A DNA stretch of 64,000 nt from contig JAAYCK010000113.1 in the NCBI GenBank assembly GCA_012729835.1, positions 1-64,000 on the forward strand. The letters run 5' to 3'. Below, one piece after another: positions 20,871 through 30,997 of this stretch. Positions within the stretch are counted from its first letter, which is position 1; each line of letters opens with the position of its first letter. Position numbers and translations under genes: made by a program. The stretch is from Syntrophomonadaceae bacterium (lineage in GTDB: Bacteria; Bacillota; Syntrophomonadia; Syntrophomonadales; Syntrophomonadaceae). The notes below the pieces were generated by a model. The model searched no databases. It saw nothing but the letters and a program-made list of their open reading frames with translations, and was not told where the DNA came from.

Positions 20871-22128
20871 TGTTCATCGCCCTCCTTTTCATACGGACAT
20901 TGCTTTTTGGGATCAAGGCGATGCGCTCTTCGCGGTAAAGCTGTTCCAGACCGCGGTATTCATACTCAGGGAAATCTTCACAAATACCGCAGTTCCTGCA
21001 GGTGTGGCTCTTGTCTTCCGGTTCAGTATAGGTACAGATCACTCCCTCATAATTCCTAAGAATCGTTTTCTCCGAAGAATTTGAAATCTGGTACTGTGGT
21101 CCAACCGGGATCTTACCACCCCCGCCCGGTGCGTCCACCACAAAAGTCGGTACCGCCAGACCTGACGTGTGCCCTCTCAGCATTTCAATTATCTCAATGC
21201 CCCGAGATACTGGGGTTCTAAAATGTTCGATACCCTCAGATAGATCACACTGGTATAGATAATAGGGCCGAACCCGAATTTGCAGAAGCCTTTGCACCAA
21301 TTTTTTCATTATATATGGACAATCGTTTATCCCCTTTAACAATACGGACTGGTTACCCAGAGGTATACCCGCATCCACCAGGCGGGCACAGGCTAACTCC
21401 GCTTCAGCGGTGATTTCTGTCGGATGATTAAAATGAGTATTGATGTATAAGGGCTGATACCTTTTTAACATGGTACATAGTTCTTCGGTGATTCTCTGCG
21501 GCATCACCACCGGAGTGCGGGTACCGATACGTAGTATCTCCAGATGTTTGATATCCTTCAGGCTGGACAATATGAATTCCAGTCGCTGATCTGGCAGACA
21601 GAAGGGGTCTCCGCCCGAAATCAGAACGTCCCTGATCTCTTTATGTTGTTTAATATAGTTCAGCCCCATTTTTATCTTATTGATGGACAGGGCCTGATCA
21701 GTCTGCCCGGCAAAACGGCGGCGAGTGCAATGCCGGCAATACATAGAGCACTGGTCAGTAACGAGCAGCAGCACTCGGTCGGGATAACGATGGGTCAGTC
21801 CCGGCAGCGGTGAATCCTTCTCCTCGTGCAGCGGATCCCTGCTCTCTGAGTTTTTAATACGGGTTTCCAGAATGTTGGGTACCGCCTGTCTCCTTAGCGG
21901 ACAATCTGGATCATCAGGCTTCATTAAAGTGGCATAGTACGGGGTTATTGCCATTCTCAGCCTCTGTAGTCCCCTATTGATATCTTGTCTCTCATCCGGG
22001 GAAAAACTGAGCACCTGTTCCAGGTCTTCAATGCTGGTAATGCGGTTGGCCATCTGCCATTTCCAATCATTCCAGTCCTCAGGCGTTACGTTTTTATACA
22101 GTGATGTCTTCTGGTAATGTCTTCTCAT
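20851..22128 (-). CDS. ablA: Lysine 2,3-aminomutase
   Basis: Radical SAM motif CSMYCRHCTRRR; KamA-family sequence (LISGGDPF, GTRTPVVMPQRI). Confidence 0.93.
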   Translation of the reverse strand: MRRHYQKTSLYKNVTPEDWNDWKWQMANRITSIEDLEQVLSFSPDERQDINRGLQRLRMAITPYYATLMKPDDPDCPLRRQAVPNILETRIKNSESRDPLHEEKDSPLPGLTHRYPDRVLLLVTDQCSMYCRHCTRRRFAGQTDQALSINKIKMGLNYIKQHKEIRDVLISGGDPFCLPDQRLEFILSSLKDIKHLEILRIGTRTPVVMPQRITEELCTMLKRYQPLYINTHFNHPTEITAEAELACARLVDAGIPLGNQSVLLKGINDCPYIMKKLVQRLLQIRVRPYYLYQCDLSEGIEHFRTPVSRGIEIIEMLRGHTSGLAVPTFVVDAPGGGGKIPVGPQYQISNSSEKTILRNYEGVICTYTEPEDKSHTCRNCGICEDFPEYEYRGLEQLYREERIALIPKSNVRMKRRAMNNEFGQA

Positions 22129-22261
22129 GAAAATCCCACCCTTCGTGTTTTATAGCAGCTAAGGGGCGGGAGACGGCGGTAAGCCGGCAAGAAAGGAGCA
22201 TACATCCAGTAAGGATGCTGTCTGTTTGTGAGGGATTAATTTCTGAGACAAGCTCTTTCTT

Positions 22262-22386
22262 GACGCTTACGAGATTAGCTGACGGATTCGGGTCGAAAGA
22301 GTTAACTAACCCTACCTGTAAAAACAGGATTCACCCCATAGATTGGTTCTCCCGCTCGCCTAAGCGATTCAGCGCATTTTATATTT
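22262..22386 (-). ncRNA. c-di-AMP riboswitch (ydaO/yuaA type)
   Basis: Minus strand CGCTTAGGCGAGCGGGAGAACCAAT..GGGGTGAATC..TAGGGTT..CTCTTTCGACCCGAATCCGTCAGCTAATCTCGTAAGCG matches remembered ydaO consensus blocks. Confidence 0.92.
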
Positions 22387-22719
22387 CTGACTATCCGAAA
22401 TCATACAGAGCCTCTCCTAATAGAAAGGCTTCGGTTTTCCCTTTTTGCTAAGCTGATAGACTATCCGGTTGAAACAGCTGGACTTCAAAACCATACTTTC
22501 TAAACCGTCTATTCAATTTGTTCCCTATTCCAATTTAGATACTAAACTTTAAATGTGTCAGAATTGGGGCAAAAACTTGGTAAATTTTTCACATATGATC
22601 TTCAGGTTTTGTTTTGGGAAATTACGCCATCAACAAATATTAGCTAATACATTTTTGCCACATTATTATTGTATACTCATGGTATGTTTACGGTTTGATG
22701 TAGACCGTCGAAGGAGTGT

Positions 22720-23421
22720 ATGGGTTTGAGCACAATTTTTGTGGTAGACGACGAAGAGAACATACGCTTATTAATAAAGCAGTACCTTCAGAGGGAAGGG
22801 TTTACGGTAGAAACCTTTAATGGTATTGAAGAGTTGAATCATCGTTTGCAGGAAGGGTATCCGGATATGTTTATTCTGGATATCATGCTGCCTGGTCAGG
22901 ACGGGTTGTCTTTCTGCAGAGAAATCAGGGAGCGCAGCGCAGTGCCGATTATTTTTATATCGGCGCGCCGCAAGGCGCTGGATCGAGTTACGGGCCTGGA
23001 GGTTGGCGGTGATGATTACCTGTCCAAGCCCTTCAGTCCCCGGGAACTGGTGGCACGGGTACGTTCGGTTCTCCGCCGCACTCATGCTCCTACAGATTCT
23101 GATAATAGTATATTAGTGGGAAACCTAAAACTAAATCCCGGTGACCGGTTGATCCTGATTGAAGGCCAGGAACTGGCGATTACCAATAAGGAGTATGATC
23201 TCATTTCACTCTTGGTTATGCATCCTCAGCGTACTTTCAACCGCCAGGAACTACTGGACAGGGTTTGGGGATATGATTATGAAGGCGGTGAACGGGCGGT
23301 AGATGACCTGGTTAAACGATTACGCAAAAAACTAAAAGAAAGTGGTTCCCAGGCCAATATTCAGACTGTATGGGGTTATGGGTATAGATTAAATGGGCAA
23401 ATTCAAAAGCATATCTACTAA
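22720..23421 (+). CDS. OmpR-family response regulator
   Basis: Receiver domain (VVDDEENIR, DIMLPGQDG, KPFSPREL) and winged-helix C-terminus. Confidence 0.93.
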   Translation: MGLSTIFVVDDEENIRLLIKQYLQREGFTVETFNGIEELNHRLQEGYPDMFILDIMLPGQDGLSFCREIRERSAVPIIFISARRKALDRVTGLEVGGDDYLSKPFSPRELVARVRSVLRRTHAPTDSDNSILVGNLKLNPGDRLILIEGQELAITNKEYDLISLLVMHPQRTFNRQELLDRVWGYDYEGGERAVDDLVKRLRKKLKESGSQANIQTVWGYGYRLNGQIQKHIY

Positions 23422-24793
23422 GATATTAATTAGTTATTTAGCCGCAGTGGTGTTAACCTTCTTAATAACCGCCCTGGCGTTCTATCCTATTTTAGTAGGT
23501 GTTTTGGAACGTCGTGCAGAGATTGGCCTGGAAAAACAAGCCTGGGAGATAGCCTATACTATCAGGCGGCATCAATCAGGTCAGTTGCCGCCTAATGAAC
23601 TTAACCTCCCTTTAACCATACTCCTGCTGGGCCGTTCGGTGGAGAGCGACTACTTATGGCTGAACTCCAATGATACCATTATTTTAAGCAGTCGGCCGGA
23701 GCAGTTTCCGCCCGGTCGAACCTTATCTGCTTTGCCCGACAAGCTGCGCGAAGAGGAACCTTATGATCCGGGTTTAGCCAACATTTTTAAGACCGAAAAA
23801 TATGTTGCTGTCGAAGTCCCGGTAGCTTCTGGTGACGGCCAGACAGTGCTAACCTTTGTACCTATCAGAACTTTGCAAGTCATGTATCGTGAAACCTTGT
23901 TTTCAATTCTTGCCAGCTTATTAGGAGCTCTAATTATAGCTCTTTTTATTGCCTATTTCCTTATTCGCTATCTGGTGAGGCCATTAAAAAACCTGGAGGA
24001 TTATGCCCAGGCCATTGGTGATCGTAAATTCGATGTTCGTCTGGAAGTCAAATCCGACGATGAACTTTCTAAACTTGCTGTTGCCTTCAACCAAATGGCT
24101 GACCGCCTAAAAAGCTATGACGATGGTATGCGCCGTTTCTTTCAAAATGCTTCCCATGAAATGAAAACCCCTCTAATGAGCATTAACGGCTATGCCGAGG
24201 GGATCCGGGATGGTGTTTTTACTGGTTCCGCGATGGAGGATGCCATTGACATTATTCATAAAGAGAGCCTGCGTTTGAAAAATGTCGTAGAAAATATGAT
24301 AGATATAACTATCCTGGAGCAACCCCACCACAATTATTCTTTACCCCAGGATTTATACTATATTGTTGAAGCGGTTATAGATACAGTCGGTGGCTATGCT
24401 GTGGACAGAAAAGTGGAGTTAGTGTCTAACATACAGCCGAATATATGGATAATTGGGGATTGGGAACAATTGCACAGCCTCTTCGTCAATCTGCTGTCCA
24501 ACGGTATTCGTTATGCCAGGAGCCAGGTGCTTATCCAATCCCGGATAATAACAGAAGGTACCAAGGTATTGATTAAAGTACAGGATGATGGCAAGGGCTT
24601 TACTGCCGAGGATTTAGAACATGCCTTTGATTATTTTTATACCGGGGGTAACGGCGGATCCGGGCTTGGCCTTACCATAGTGCAAAAAATTGTCATGGAA
24701 CATAAGGGAACTATCTCGATTTATAACACGGTCCAAGGCGGTGCTGTAGTAGAACTAGTTTTCCCGGTCGTTAAAAAAGTATCTGAACTATAA
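23393..24793 (+). CDS. HAMP-containing sensor histidine kinase
   Basis: Two TM segments, HAMP, H-box ASHEMKTPLMSINGYAEG, ATPase motifs DDGKGF, GGSGLGLTI; overlaps the regulator. Confidence 0.93.
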   Translation: MGKFKSISTKILISYLAAVVLTFLITALAFYPILVGVLERRAEIGLEKQAWEIAYTIRRHQSGQLPPNELNLPLTILLLGRSVESDYLWLNSNDTIILSSRPEQFPPGRTLSALPDKLREEEPYDPGLANIFKTEKYVAVEVPVASGDGQTVLTFVPIRTLQVMYRETLFSILASLLGALIIALFIAYFLIRYLVRPLKNLEDYAQAIGDRKFDVRLEVKSDDELSKLAVAFNQMADRLKSYDDGMRRFFQNASHEMKTPLMSINGYAEGIRDGVFTGSAMEDAIDIIHKESLRLKNVVENMIDITILEQPHHNYSLPQDLYYIVEAVIDTVGGYAVDRKVELVSNIQPNIWIIGDWEQLHSLFVNLLSNGIRYARSQVLIQSRIITEGTKVLIKVQDDGKGFTAEDLEHAFDYFYTGGNGGSGLGLTIVQKIVMEHKGTISIYNTVQGGAVVELVFPVVKKVSEL

Positions 24794-25219
24794 CCCTGTA
24801 TAGCATAGAACGCCGTTAAAATGCGATTGATATCCCCCTATAGAGCCTTAGCTCACAGGTCCTGGGCTAGCCCTGCAACATAACTTCGGCTTAACCCTAT
24901 AAAGATGGTTTACTCGCATTCATGCGCTTACAAGGGGTATAGCAACCATGAACGATACATTGATTGTTTATTATTCGCTTTTCCATAACACAAAGAATCA
25001 AGATAGCAGTACCCAATCCTTGGTTGCATAGCCTGAACTTATAGGGTTTTTAAAGAACTAAACCCTTTAAAAGGGGGTAGTCTGCCTTTATTTTAGCAAT
25101 CAGCTTAATTTGACCGTGATAACTGGGCCAATATGGTAATAATTGTATTGCTATTGGTGGTAGACAAACTTGGCTTCTCTTATAAAGTGTATTTTTTGAA
25201 TTATGCAAAAGTCTCAATT

Positions 25220-25259
25220 AAAAAATGAAGGGTTCCAAAAATAGAAACCCTTCATTTTT
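25220..25259. terminator. Bidirectional terminator
   Basis: aaaaatgaagggtt-loop-aacccttcattttt between converging genes. Confidence 0.85.
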
Positions 25260-25339
25260 CAGCAGTTGAGTTCCCAACTTTATTTTCCAGTTCTCAAGTT
25301 TATTTTTCCGAGACATTTCTGATTTACAGAGTCATCCCC

Positions 25340-27175
25340 CTACTCCACCGTCACGCTCTTTGCCAGATTCCGTGGTTTGTCAACATCGGCTCCTCTATAT
25401 AGAGCCATATAATAGGAAAATACCTGCAGCGGCACCACGGAAATGATCGGGGCCAGCAGCGGATTGACACGTGGAAGCAGTATCTGCTCATCGCATTCCT
25501 GACAGGATTCCTGCAGGTTTTCTTTGCAAATGGCTATTACCACCGCTCCGCGGGCCTTTACTTCCTTAATGTTGGACATACTCTTATCGACCAGTTTATC
25601 CTGAGTTATCAATGCCAGGACCGGCACATCCTGATGGATCAAGGCCAGAGGGCCATGTTTTAGTTCGCCGGCAGCATATGCTTCAGCATGTACATAGGAT
25701 ATTTCCTTAAGCTTCAAGGCACCTTCCATGGCTACGGCATAATCCAGCCCACGGCCCAGGAAAAAGGTATCCTGCACATCCCGGTATTTTCCTGCCAATG
25801 CCTTGAGTGCATCATTCTCTTTCAGGACCTGCTCCACCATGGTGTCCAGATAGCACATTTCATGGGTCAGTCCCTTTAGTTTATCCTGATCGTAGCTCTG
25901 GCGAATGTTTGCCATGTAAATAGCCAGCAGGTACATTACGACCAGCTGGGTAGAATATGCCTTGGTGGAGGCTACCGCGATCTCCGGGCCGGCATGGGTA
26001 TAAATAACGCGGTCGGCCTCGCGGGCTACGGCGCTGCCGACTACATTAGTCACCGCCAGGACCTTGATTCCGTGGCTTTTAGCCTCGCGCAGTGCAGCCA
26101 GGGTATCTGCAGTTTCGCCCGATTGGCTGATCACGATCATGAGATCATCGGGTTGCCACAATACCTTCCGATAACGGAACTCGGAAGCTATATCAGTCTC
26201 CACCGGTATCCCCGCCAGCTTTTCAATAGCCAGACGGCCAACCAGTCCCGCATGATATGCGGTTCCGCAGGCAACTATAAATATCTTATTGATTTTCTTT
26301 AAGACATCGTTAAAATCCAAGTCGGCAAAGTCCACCATACCATCATTGATACGGCCAGCTATGGTCTTGCGAATGGCCTCCGGCTGCTCGTGAATCTCCT
26401 TGAGCATGAAATGCTCAAAGCCACCCTTTTCCGCCAGTTCGAGATCCCAGGTGACCTCGAAGATCTCTTTTTCCACCGGATTGCCTTCAAAATCGCTTAT
26501 CGTGACGGAATCGGCGGTTAATATTACGAACTCGTTGTCTTCAATAATATACACCTTTTTTGTTCTGCCCAGGATCGCCGGAATATCCGAGGCCAGGTAG
26601 TTTTCGCCTTCTCCCAAACCTACGATCATCGGGCTGGCCTTTTTAGCAGCAATTATTTTATCAGGTTCTTGGGCACTGATCACCACGATGGCAAATGATC
26701 CGTACACTGCCCCCAGCGCCTTACGGACTGCTTCTTCCAGGGAATCTTCATAGTATTTTTCGATCAGGTGTACCATCACCTCGGTGTCGGTTTCCGATAC
26801 GAAATCATGCCCCTCCAGCATTAACTGTTTGCGCAGCGGGGCGTAGTTCTCAATGATGCCGTTGTGTATCAGCGCGATGTTTCCGCTGCAATCGGTATGC
26901 GGATGAGCATTTTTATCACTGGGTACCCCATGGGTCGCCCAACGGGTATGACCTATCCCCAACTGGCTCGCTGGCGCATCGCCCAGAGCGTCGACCATAT
27001 CAGCCAGTCTGCCCTTCTTCTTGGTCACCTGCAGGTACGCTTCGCTGGCGTCGTTATCCGGACGATAAACTGCTATTCCGGCTGAATCGTAACCGCGATA
27101 TTCCAGGCGGGCCAAACCATCCACTATCACAGGAATAGCATTGCCCTTTCCAATGTAACCCATAATTCCACACAT
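25340..27175 (-). CDS. glmS: Glutamine--fructose-6-phosphate aminotransferase
   Basis: N-terminal MCGIMGYIG, HTRWATHG; SIS domains; C-terminal NLAKSVTVE. Confidence 0.97.
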   Translation of the reverse strand: MCGIMGYIGKGNAIPVIVDGLARLEYRGYDSAGIAVYRPDNDASEAYLQVTKKKGRLADMVDALGDAPASQLGIGHTRWATHGVPSDKNAHPHTDCSGNIALIHNGIIENYAPLRKQLMLEGHDFVSETDTEVMVHLIEKYYEDSLEEAVRKALGAVYGSFAIVVISAQEPDKIIAAKKASPMIVGLGEGENYLASDIPAILGRTKKVYIIEDNEFVILTADSVTISDFEGNPVEKEIFEVTWDLELAEKGGFEHFMLKEIHEQPEAIRKTIAGRINDGMVDFADLDFNDVLKKINKIFIVACGTAYHAGLVGRLAIEKLAGIPVETDIASEFRYRKVLWQPDDLMIVISQSGETADTLAALREAKSHGIKVLAVTNVVGSAVAREADRVIYTHAGPEIAVASTKAYSTQLVVMYLLAIYMANIRQSYDQDKLKGLTHEMCYLDTMVEQVLKENDALKALAGKYRDVQDTFFLGRGLDYAVAMEGALKLKEISYVHAEAYAAGELKHGPLALIHQDVPVLALITQDKLVDKSMSNIKEVKARGAVVIAICKENLQESCQECDEQILLPRVNPLLAPIISVVPLQVFSYYMALYRGADVDKPRNLAKSVTVE

Positions 27176-27284
27176 ATATATGAACCTCCGGTTAAATTTC
27201 GAATTATTAATTCTTAATTTTGAATTAATGGCGAAATGCTTCGCCTTTCTTTATATCTATAGATTGCTCGCATTTTCCACTGGC

Positions 27285-27490
27285 GCAGTATTTTGTGCCG
27301 GACATTACTATCCGGGTTTGTAACTGCACTCACGATGGTGGTCACCGGGGGGCACCCGCCGAAGTTTCGATAAACCCCCTCCTCGTCACCCTGCACTCAA
27401 CAATATTTGCATATTTAGCAAAGCAGATATTCCTCAGTGTTACTCTCATAATAATTAGGGATGTACTAATTGAGTGCTGGGTCAGGCGCT
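27285..27490 (-). ncRNA. glmS ribozyme
   Basis: Minus strand AGCGCC at 5' end, conserved GACGAGGAGGGGGTTTATCGAAACTTCGGCGGGTGCCCCCCGGTG core, upstream of glmS; predicted cleavage between 27490 and 27489. Confidence 0.95.
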
Positions 27491-27617
27491 TGAAAATTTT
27501 AGTTTTTGTTCTTCACCTCCTTATAGTGCGCAGGGCCATATCACCTCCTTAAGCATTTCTCCAACCTATTATAGCTTAATGGCTACCAGGTGTATCAGTA
27601 AAATAAATGCAGGCTGG

Positions 27618-28982
27618 CTAGCTAGCCCCTCCGGAAACCTGGTCCACAGCTAAACGGATGTTTTCGATTACTTCCTCCAACAATACCCGATCAGGGCCCT
27701 GGGCCATTATCCGGACCAGCGGCTCAGTACCAGACGGACGGACTACCAGTTTACCATTATCGCCCAGTCGGTTCTCCGCCTCCTGCAATGCTGCTTGAAC
27801 CAAGTGATGGTTCATCACTGCTTCCTTGTTATCAATACGCACATTCACCAGCTTCTGCGGCTGCTTTTCCATTCTTGCCGCCAGCTGGGATAACTTAAGT
27901 CCACTTCTTTTTAAGGCTTCGGCCAGTTTTAACGAGGTGAGCAGACCGTCTCCCGTCGTAGCATACTTTCTAAATATTATATGGCCGGATTGTTCCCCGC
28001 CGATAATAGCTCCGGTCTCCAGCATCTTTTCCAGGACATAGCGGTCGCCTACCTTACAACTCTCAATGGCAACCTCTTCGGCACGCAGAGTTATGTCCAG
28101 GCCGATATTGCTCATGACCGTGGCCACCACTTGTGGAGGTTCCAGCAGCCCACGCTGCTTGAGATCCAGGGCGCATATCATCATGAGGAAATCGCCGTCC
28201 AGTTCGTTACCCTGTTCATCAACCGCTAGACAGCGGTCAGCATCTCCGTCATAGGCAATACCTATATCAGCACCATAATTAAGCACCTCCTGGCGCAGCA
28301 CCTCGATATGGGTTGAACCGCAGTGGTCATTGATATTCACTCCGTTGGGCTGGTCATGGATCGGAATCACTTTGGCTCCCAAGCGCCGCCACATTTCGGG
28401 GCCCACACTATATGCTGCTCCATTGGCGCAATCTACTACCAGAGTCAAACCTTCCAGGCTTTGTTCCAGATCGTAGCAGGAACTCAGGAAACTCATATAG
28501 TTATTATCGGCTTCTTCGATGCCGTAGACTCTTCCTATATCGTGTCCTGATGGTCTCGGCATATCAGCGGTTCCTGACAGGACCAGGCCCTCGATTTCGG
28601 TCTCAATATCATCGGGTAGTTTGTAGCCGGTCGAACCGAAGAATTTGATACCATTATCTTCAACCGGATTATGCGAGGCAGAAATAACTATGCCGCAGGA
28701 GGCTTCATATTTACGGGTGAGATAAGCTATGGCCGGTGTGGGTATTACCCCCACCGTCAAGGCATCGGCTCCGGTTGAACATATGCCGGCAATCAGGGCC
28801 GCCTCCAGCATATCACCAGATATGCGCGTATCCTTTCCCACCAGTATGCGAGGCCGTTTCCCGCTATCATGACGGGCCAGGACATAGGCTCCGGCCCGGC
28901 CCAGGTCATAGGCCAGCTCCGCGGTCAATTCAACATTGGCTATTCCCCGTACCCCATCAGTTCCAAATAAAGCTCCCAACAT
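27618..28982 (-). CDS. glmM: Phosphoglucosamine mutase
   Basis: GTDGVRGIAN, active-site SASHNPVEDNGIKFF, DGDADRCL, RPSGTEPLVRIM. Confidence 0.97.
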   Translation of the reverse strand: MLGALFGTDGVRGIANVELTAELAYDLGRAGAYVLARHDSGKRPRILVGKDTRISGDMLEAALIAGICSTGADALTVGVIPTPAIAYLTRKYEASCGIVISASHNPVEDNGIKFFGSTGYKLPDDIETEIEGLVLSGTADMPRPSGHDIGRVYGIEEADNNYMSFLSSCYDLEQSLEGLTLVVDCANGAAYSVGPEMWRRLGAKVIPIHDQPNGVNINDHCGSTHIEVLRQEVLNYGADIGIAYDGDADRCLAVDEQGNELDGDFLMMICALDLKQRGLLEPPQVVATVMSNIGLDITLRAEEVAIESCKVGDRYVLEKMLETGAIIGGEQSGHIIFRKYATTGDGLLTSLKLAEALKRSGLKLSQLAARMEKQPQKLVNVRIDNKEAVMNHHLVQAALQEAENRLGDNGKLVVRPSGTEPLVRIMAQGPDRVLLEEVIENIRLAVDQVSGGAS

Positions 28983-29003
28983 TAATTCCTCCCCAAAAAA
29001 GGT

Positions 29004-29336
29004 TTAATAGACGCTGATTAACGCAGATCTATATGATTTCGTAAGAAAATTAACCACAGATGGACACAGATTTAATACAGATTAACACAGATATTTTTCA
29101 ACTGATGCTTCAATAGCGATTTATTTTGTCTATTCGTTTCCGCATCACCAAGGCTAGGTCAGAAGATTGCCGCGCTGCGCTCGCAATGACAAATACGCGA
29201 GTTTTCGCAGTAATGAGAATGACTCCTCACCCTTCCATACTTCTGCGACCTTCATAAAGATCTGCGTAAATCCCCCTACGGGGACAACTTATGCGCCTTC
29301 GCGCAATCAATGACGCTGCGTCTATTCGTTCCCCTA
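29004..29336. repeat. Composite palindromic intergenic repeat (copy 1)
   Basis: aatagacgctgattaacgcagat ... gattgccgcgctgcgctcgcaatgac ... atctgcgtaaatcc...gacgctgcgtctatt; shares arms with loci at 38.3, 46.9 and 49.8 kb. Confidence 0.75.
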
Positions 29337-29341
29337 TACAT

Positions 29342-30997
29342 CTATTTACACTCCAGATCGCGGGCGCTGGTAACGCCATGGTGATTAATCTGCAGCAGGT
29401 TAATCGGCTGCCCATAGGTGTTTATTATCCTCTGCGCTACCTTGATGCCGTCTACTGCAGAACTAACTATCCCGCCCGCATATCCTGAGCCTTCACCGCA
29501 GGGATAAAGGTTTTCCAGGCTAGAACACATATATTCATCACGCTCCATACGCACTGGAGCCGAGGTTCGCGTCTCTACTCCGGTAAGGACCGCATGGGGA
29601 TGCAAAAACACCGGCATGCGGTGCCCCCACTCCCTTATTCCCTGCTGCATCACGCCACTGATCTCGGGGTCAAACAGCTCCCAGAAGTTTGCGGCAACCA
29701 CCCCTGGCTGGTAACTTGCTAATGAACCCTCTAGCGAAAGGGTAGCCTTTTGCTGCAGGAAGTCCTGTAAAAGTTGGGCCGGTGCCCGGTAATCGCCTCC
29801 ACCCATGGCAAAGGCTTTTTGCTCCAGCCTCTCTTGCAGCTCGATACCGCCCAGGGTAGTATTATGCCAATCCGCCGGGTTCACCGTTACTACCAGAGCG
29901 CTGTTGGCTATGCCGCTGTCGCGGGTATCATAGCTCATGCCGTTGGTTACTATGCCTCCGGCCTGTGAGGCGGCGGCGATGACATAGCCGCCGGGGCACA
30001 TGCAAAAGGTATAGAGCGCCCGCCCGCTGGCCCGGTCCTGATAGGTCAGATGATAGTCAGCCGCCCCCAGGCTGGGATGTCCGGCAAAATTTCCATATTG
30101 CTGACGATCAATCACTTCCTGGGGATGCTCCACTCTGACCCCCAGGGCAAATGCTTTGGGACTCAGTTGGACCTGCCGCCGGTATAGCAGGCTGTATACA
30201 TCACGGGCGCTGTTGCCGGTCGCCAGTACTAGCAGAGACACCGGCAGATCAATCTCATTGTTTATTATTATGCTTTTTAGTCGCCCCTGGTTAACATTGA
30301 TATCTGTTAGACAGGCATCAAAATAGATTTCTCCGCCTAGGGCTATGATCTCCTGGCGGATTCTCTTTACTGCCTGGCGAATGATATTGGTTCCCACATG
30401 GGGCTTTTTTACATAGAGAATCTCTTCGTTGGCACCGTAATCGACAAAGGTCTGCAAAACCATATCTATGCGCTCGTCCCCGCTGCGGGTGGTCAGTTTT
30501 CCGTCAGAGAATGTTCCTGCTCCGCCTTCACCATATTGTGCATTGGCCGCAGGGTCAAGGGGACCACCCTGCCAGAAGCCTTCGACCGCCTTGATTCGTC
30601 GGTCCATATCTGGTCCTCGCTCGATAACTACCGGCGAGTAACCCCTGCGGGCCAGATAAAGGGCACAGAACAAGCCAGCCGGGCCGGAACCTACGATAAG
30701 CGGAGACTGGTGCAGTTCTTGTGAACCCGGGACGACCTCTGCGCAAACCTGCTCTTTCGGCACGACCACCCCGGGCAGGTCCAGAATCCGCCTGTCGCGT
30801 TCCATATCCCCTGCTAAGTTCAGGTCAAGGGTATAGGTATACTGTACCGTCTGGCGCCGTGCATCAACCGCCCGCTTGGATGGTTTGCAGGATACTATTT
30901 CGGTTTCCTTTATGTTCAAGTGTTTGGCTGCAGCCTTGCGTAATTGGGTCATGGAATGGTCCAGGGGTATTCTTATCCCCCGCAGACGAATGGTCAT
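29342..30997 (-). CDS. Uncharacterised FAD-dependent dehydrogenase
   Basis: FAD-binding VGSGPAGLFCALYLARRGYSPVVIERG; C-term PCGEGSGYAGGIVSSAVDGIKVA. Confidence 0.88.
   Translation of the reverse strand: MTIRLRGIRIPLDHSMTQLRKAAAKHLNIKETEIVSCKPSKRAVDARRQTVQYTYTLDLNLAGDMERDRRILDLPGVVVPKEQVCAEVVPGSQELHQSPLIVGSGPAGLFCALYLARRGYSPVVIERGPDMDRRIKAVEGFWQGGPLDPAANAQYGEGGAGTFSDGKLTTRSGDERIDMVLQTFVDYGANEEILYVKKPHVGTNIIRQAVKRIRQEIIALGGEIYFDACLTDINVNQGRLKSIIINNEIDLPVSLLVLATGNSARDVYSLLYRRQVQLSPKAFALGVRVEHPQEVIDRQQYGNFAGHPSLGAADYHLTYQDRASGRALYTFCMCPGGYVIAAASQAGGIVTNGMSYDTRDSGIANSALVVTVNPADWHNTTLGGIELQERLEQKAFAMGGGDYRAPAQLLQDFLQQKATLSLEGSLASYQPGVVAANFWELFDPEISGVMQQGIREWGHRMPVFLHPHAVLTGVETRTSAPVRMERDEYMCSSLENLYPCGEGSGYAGGIVSSAVDGIKVAQRIINTYGQPINLLQINHHGVTSARDLECK

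Noticed and set aside
22215-22451. 78-aa + strand ORF
   Set aside because: Overlaps the antisense of the c-di-AMP riboswitch; not protein-like.
27214-27552. Short ORFs 27214..27396 and 27295..27552
   Set aside because: They lie inside the glmS ribozyme RNA and its leader.
29227-29415. ORFs encoding ...RIDAASLIARRRISCPRRGIYADLY... (also in 37785..38357)
   Set aside because: Similarity between them is due to the 74-bp intergenic repeat, not a protein family.
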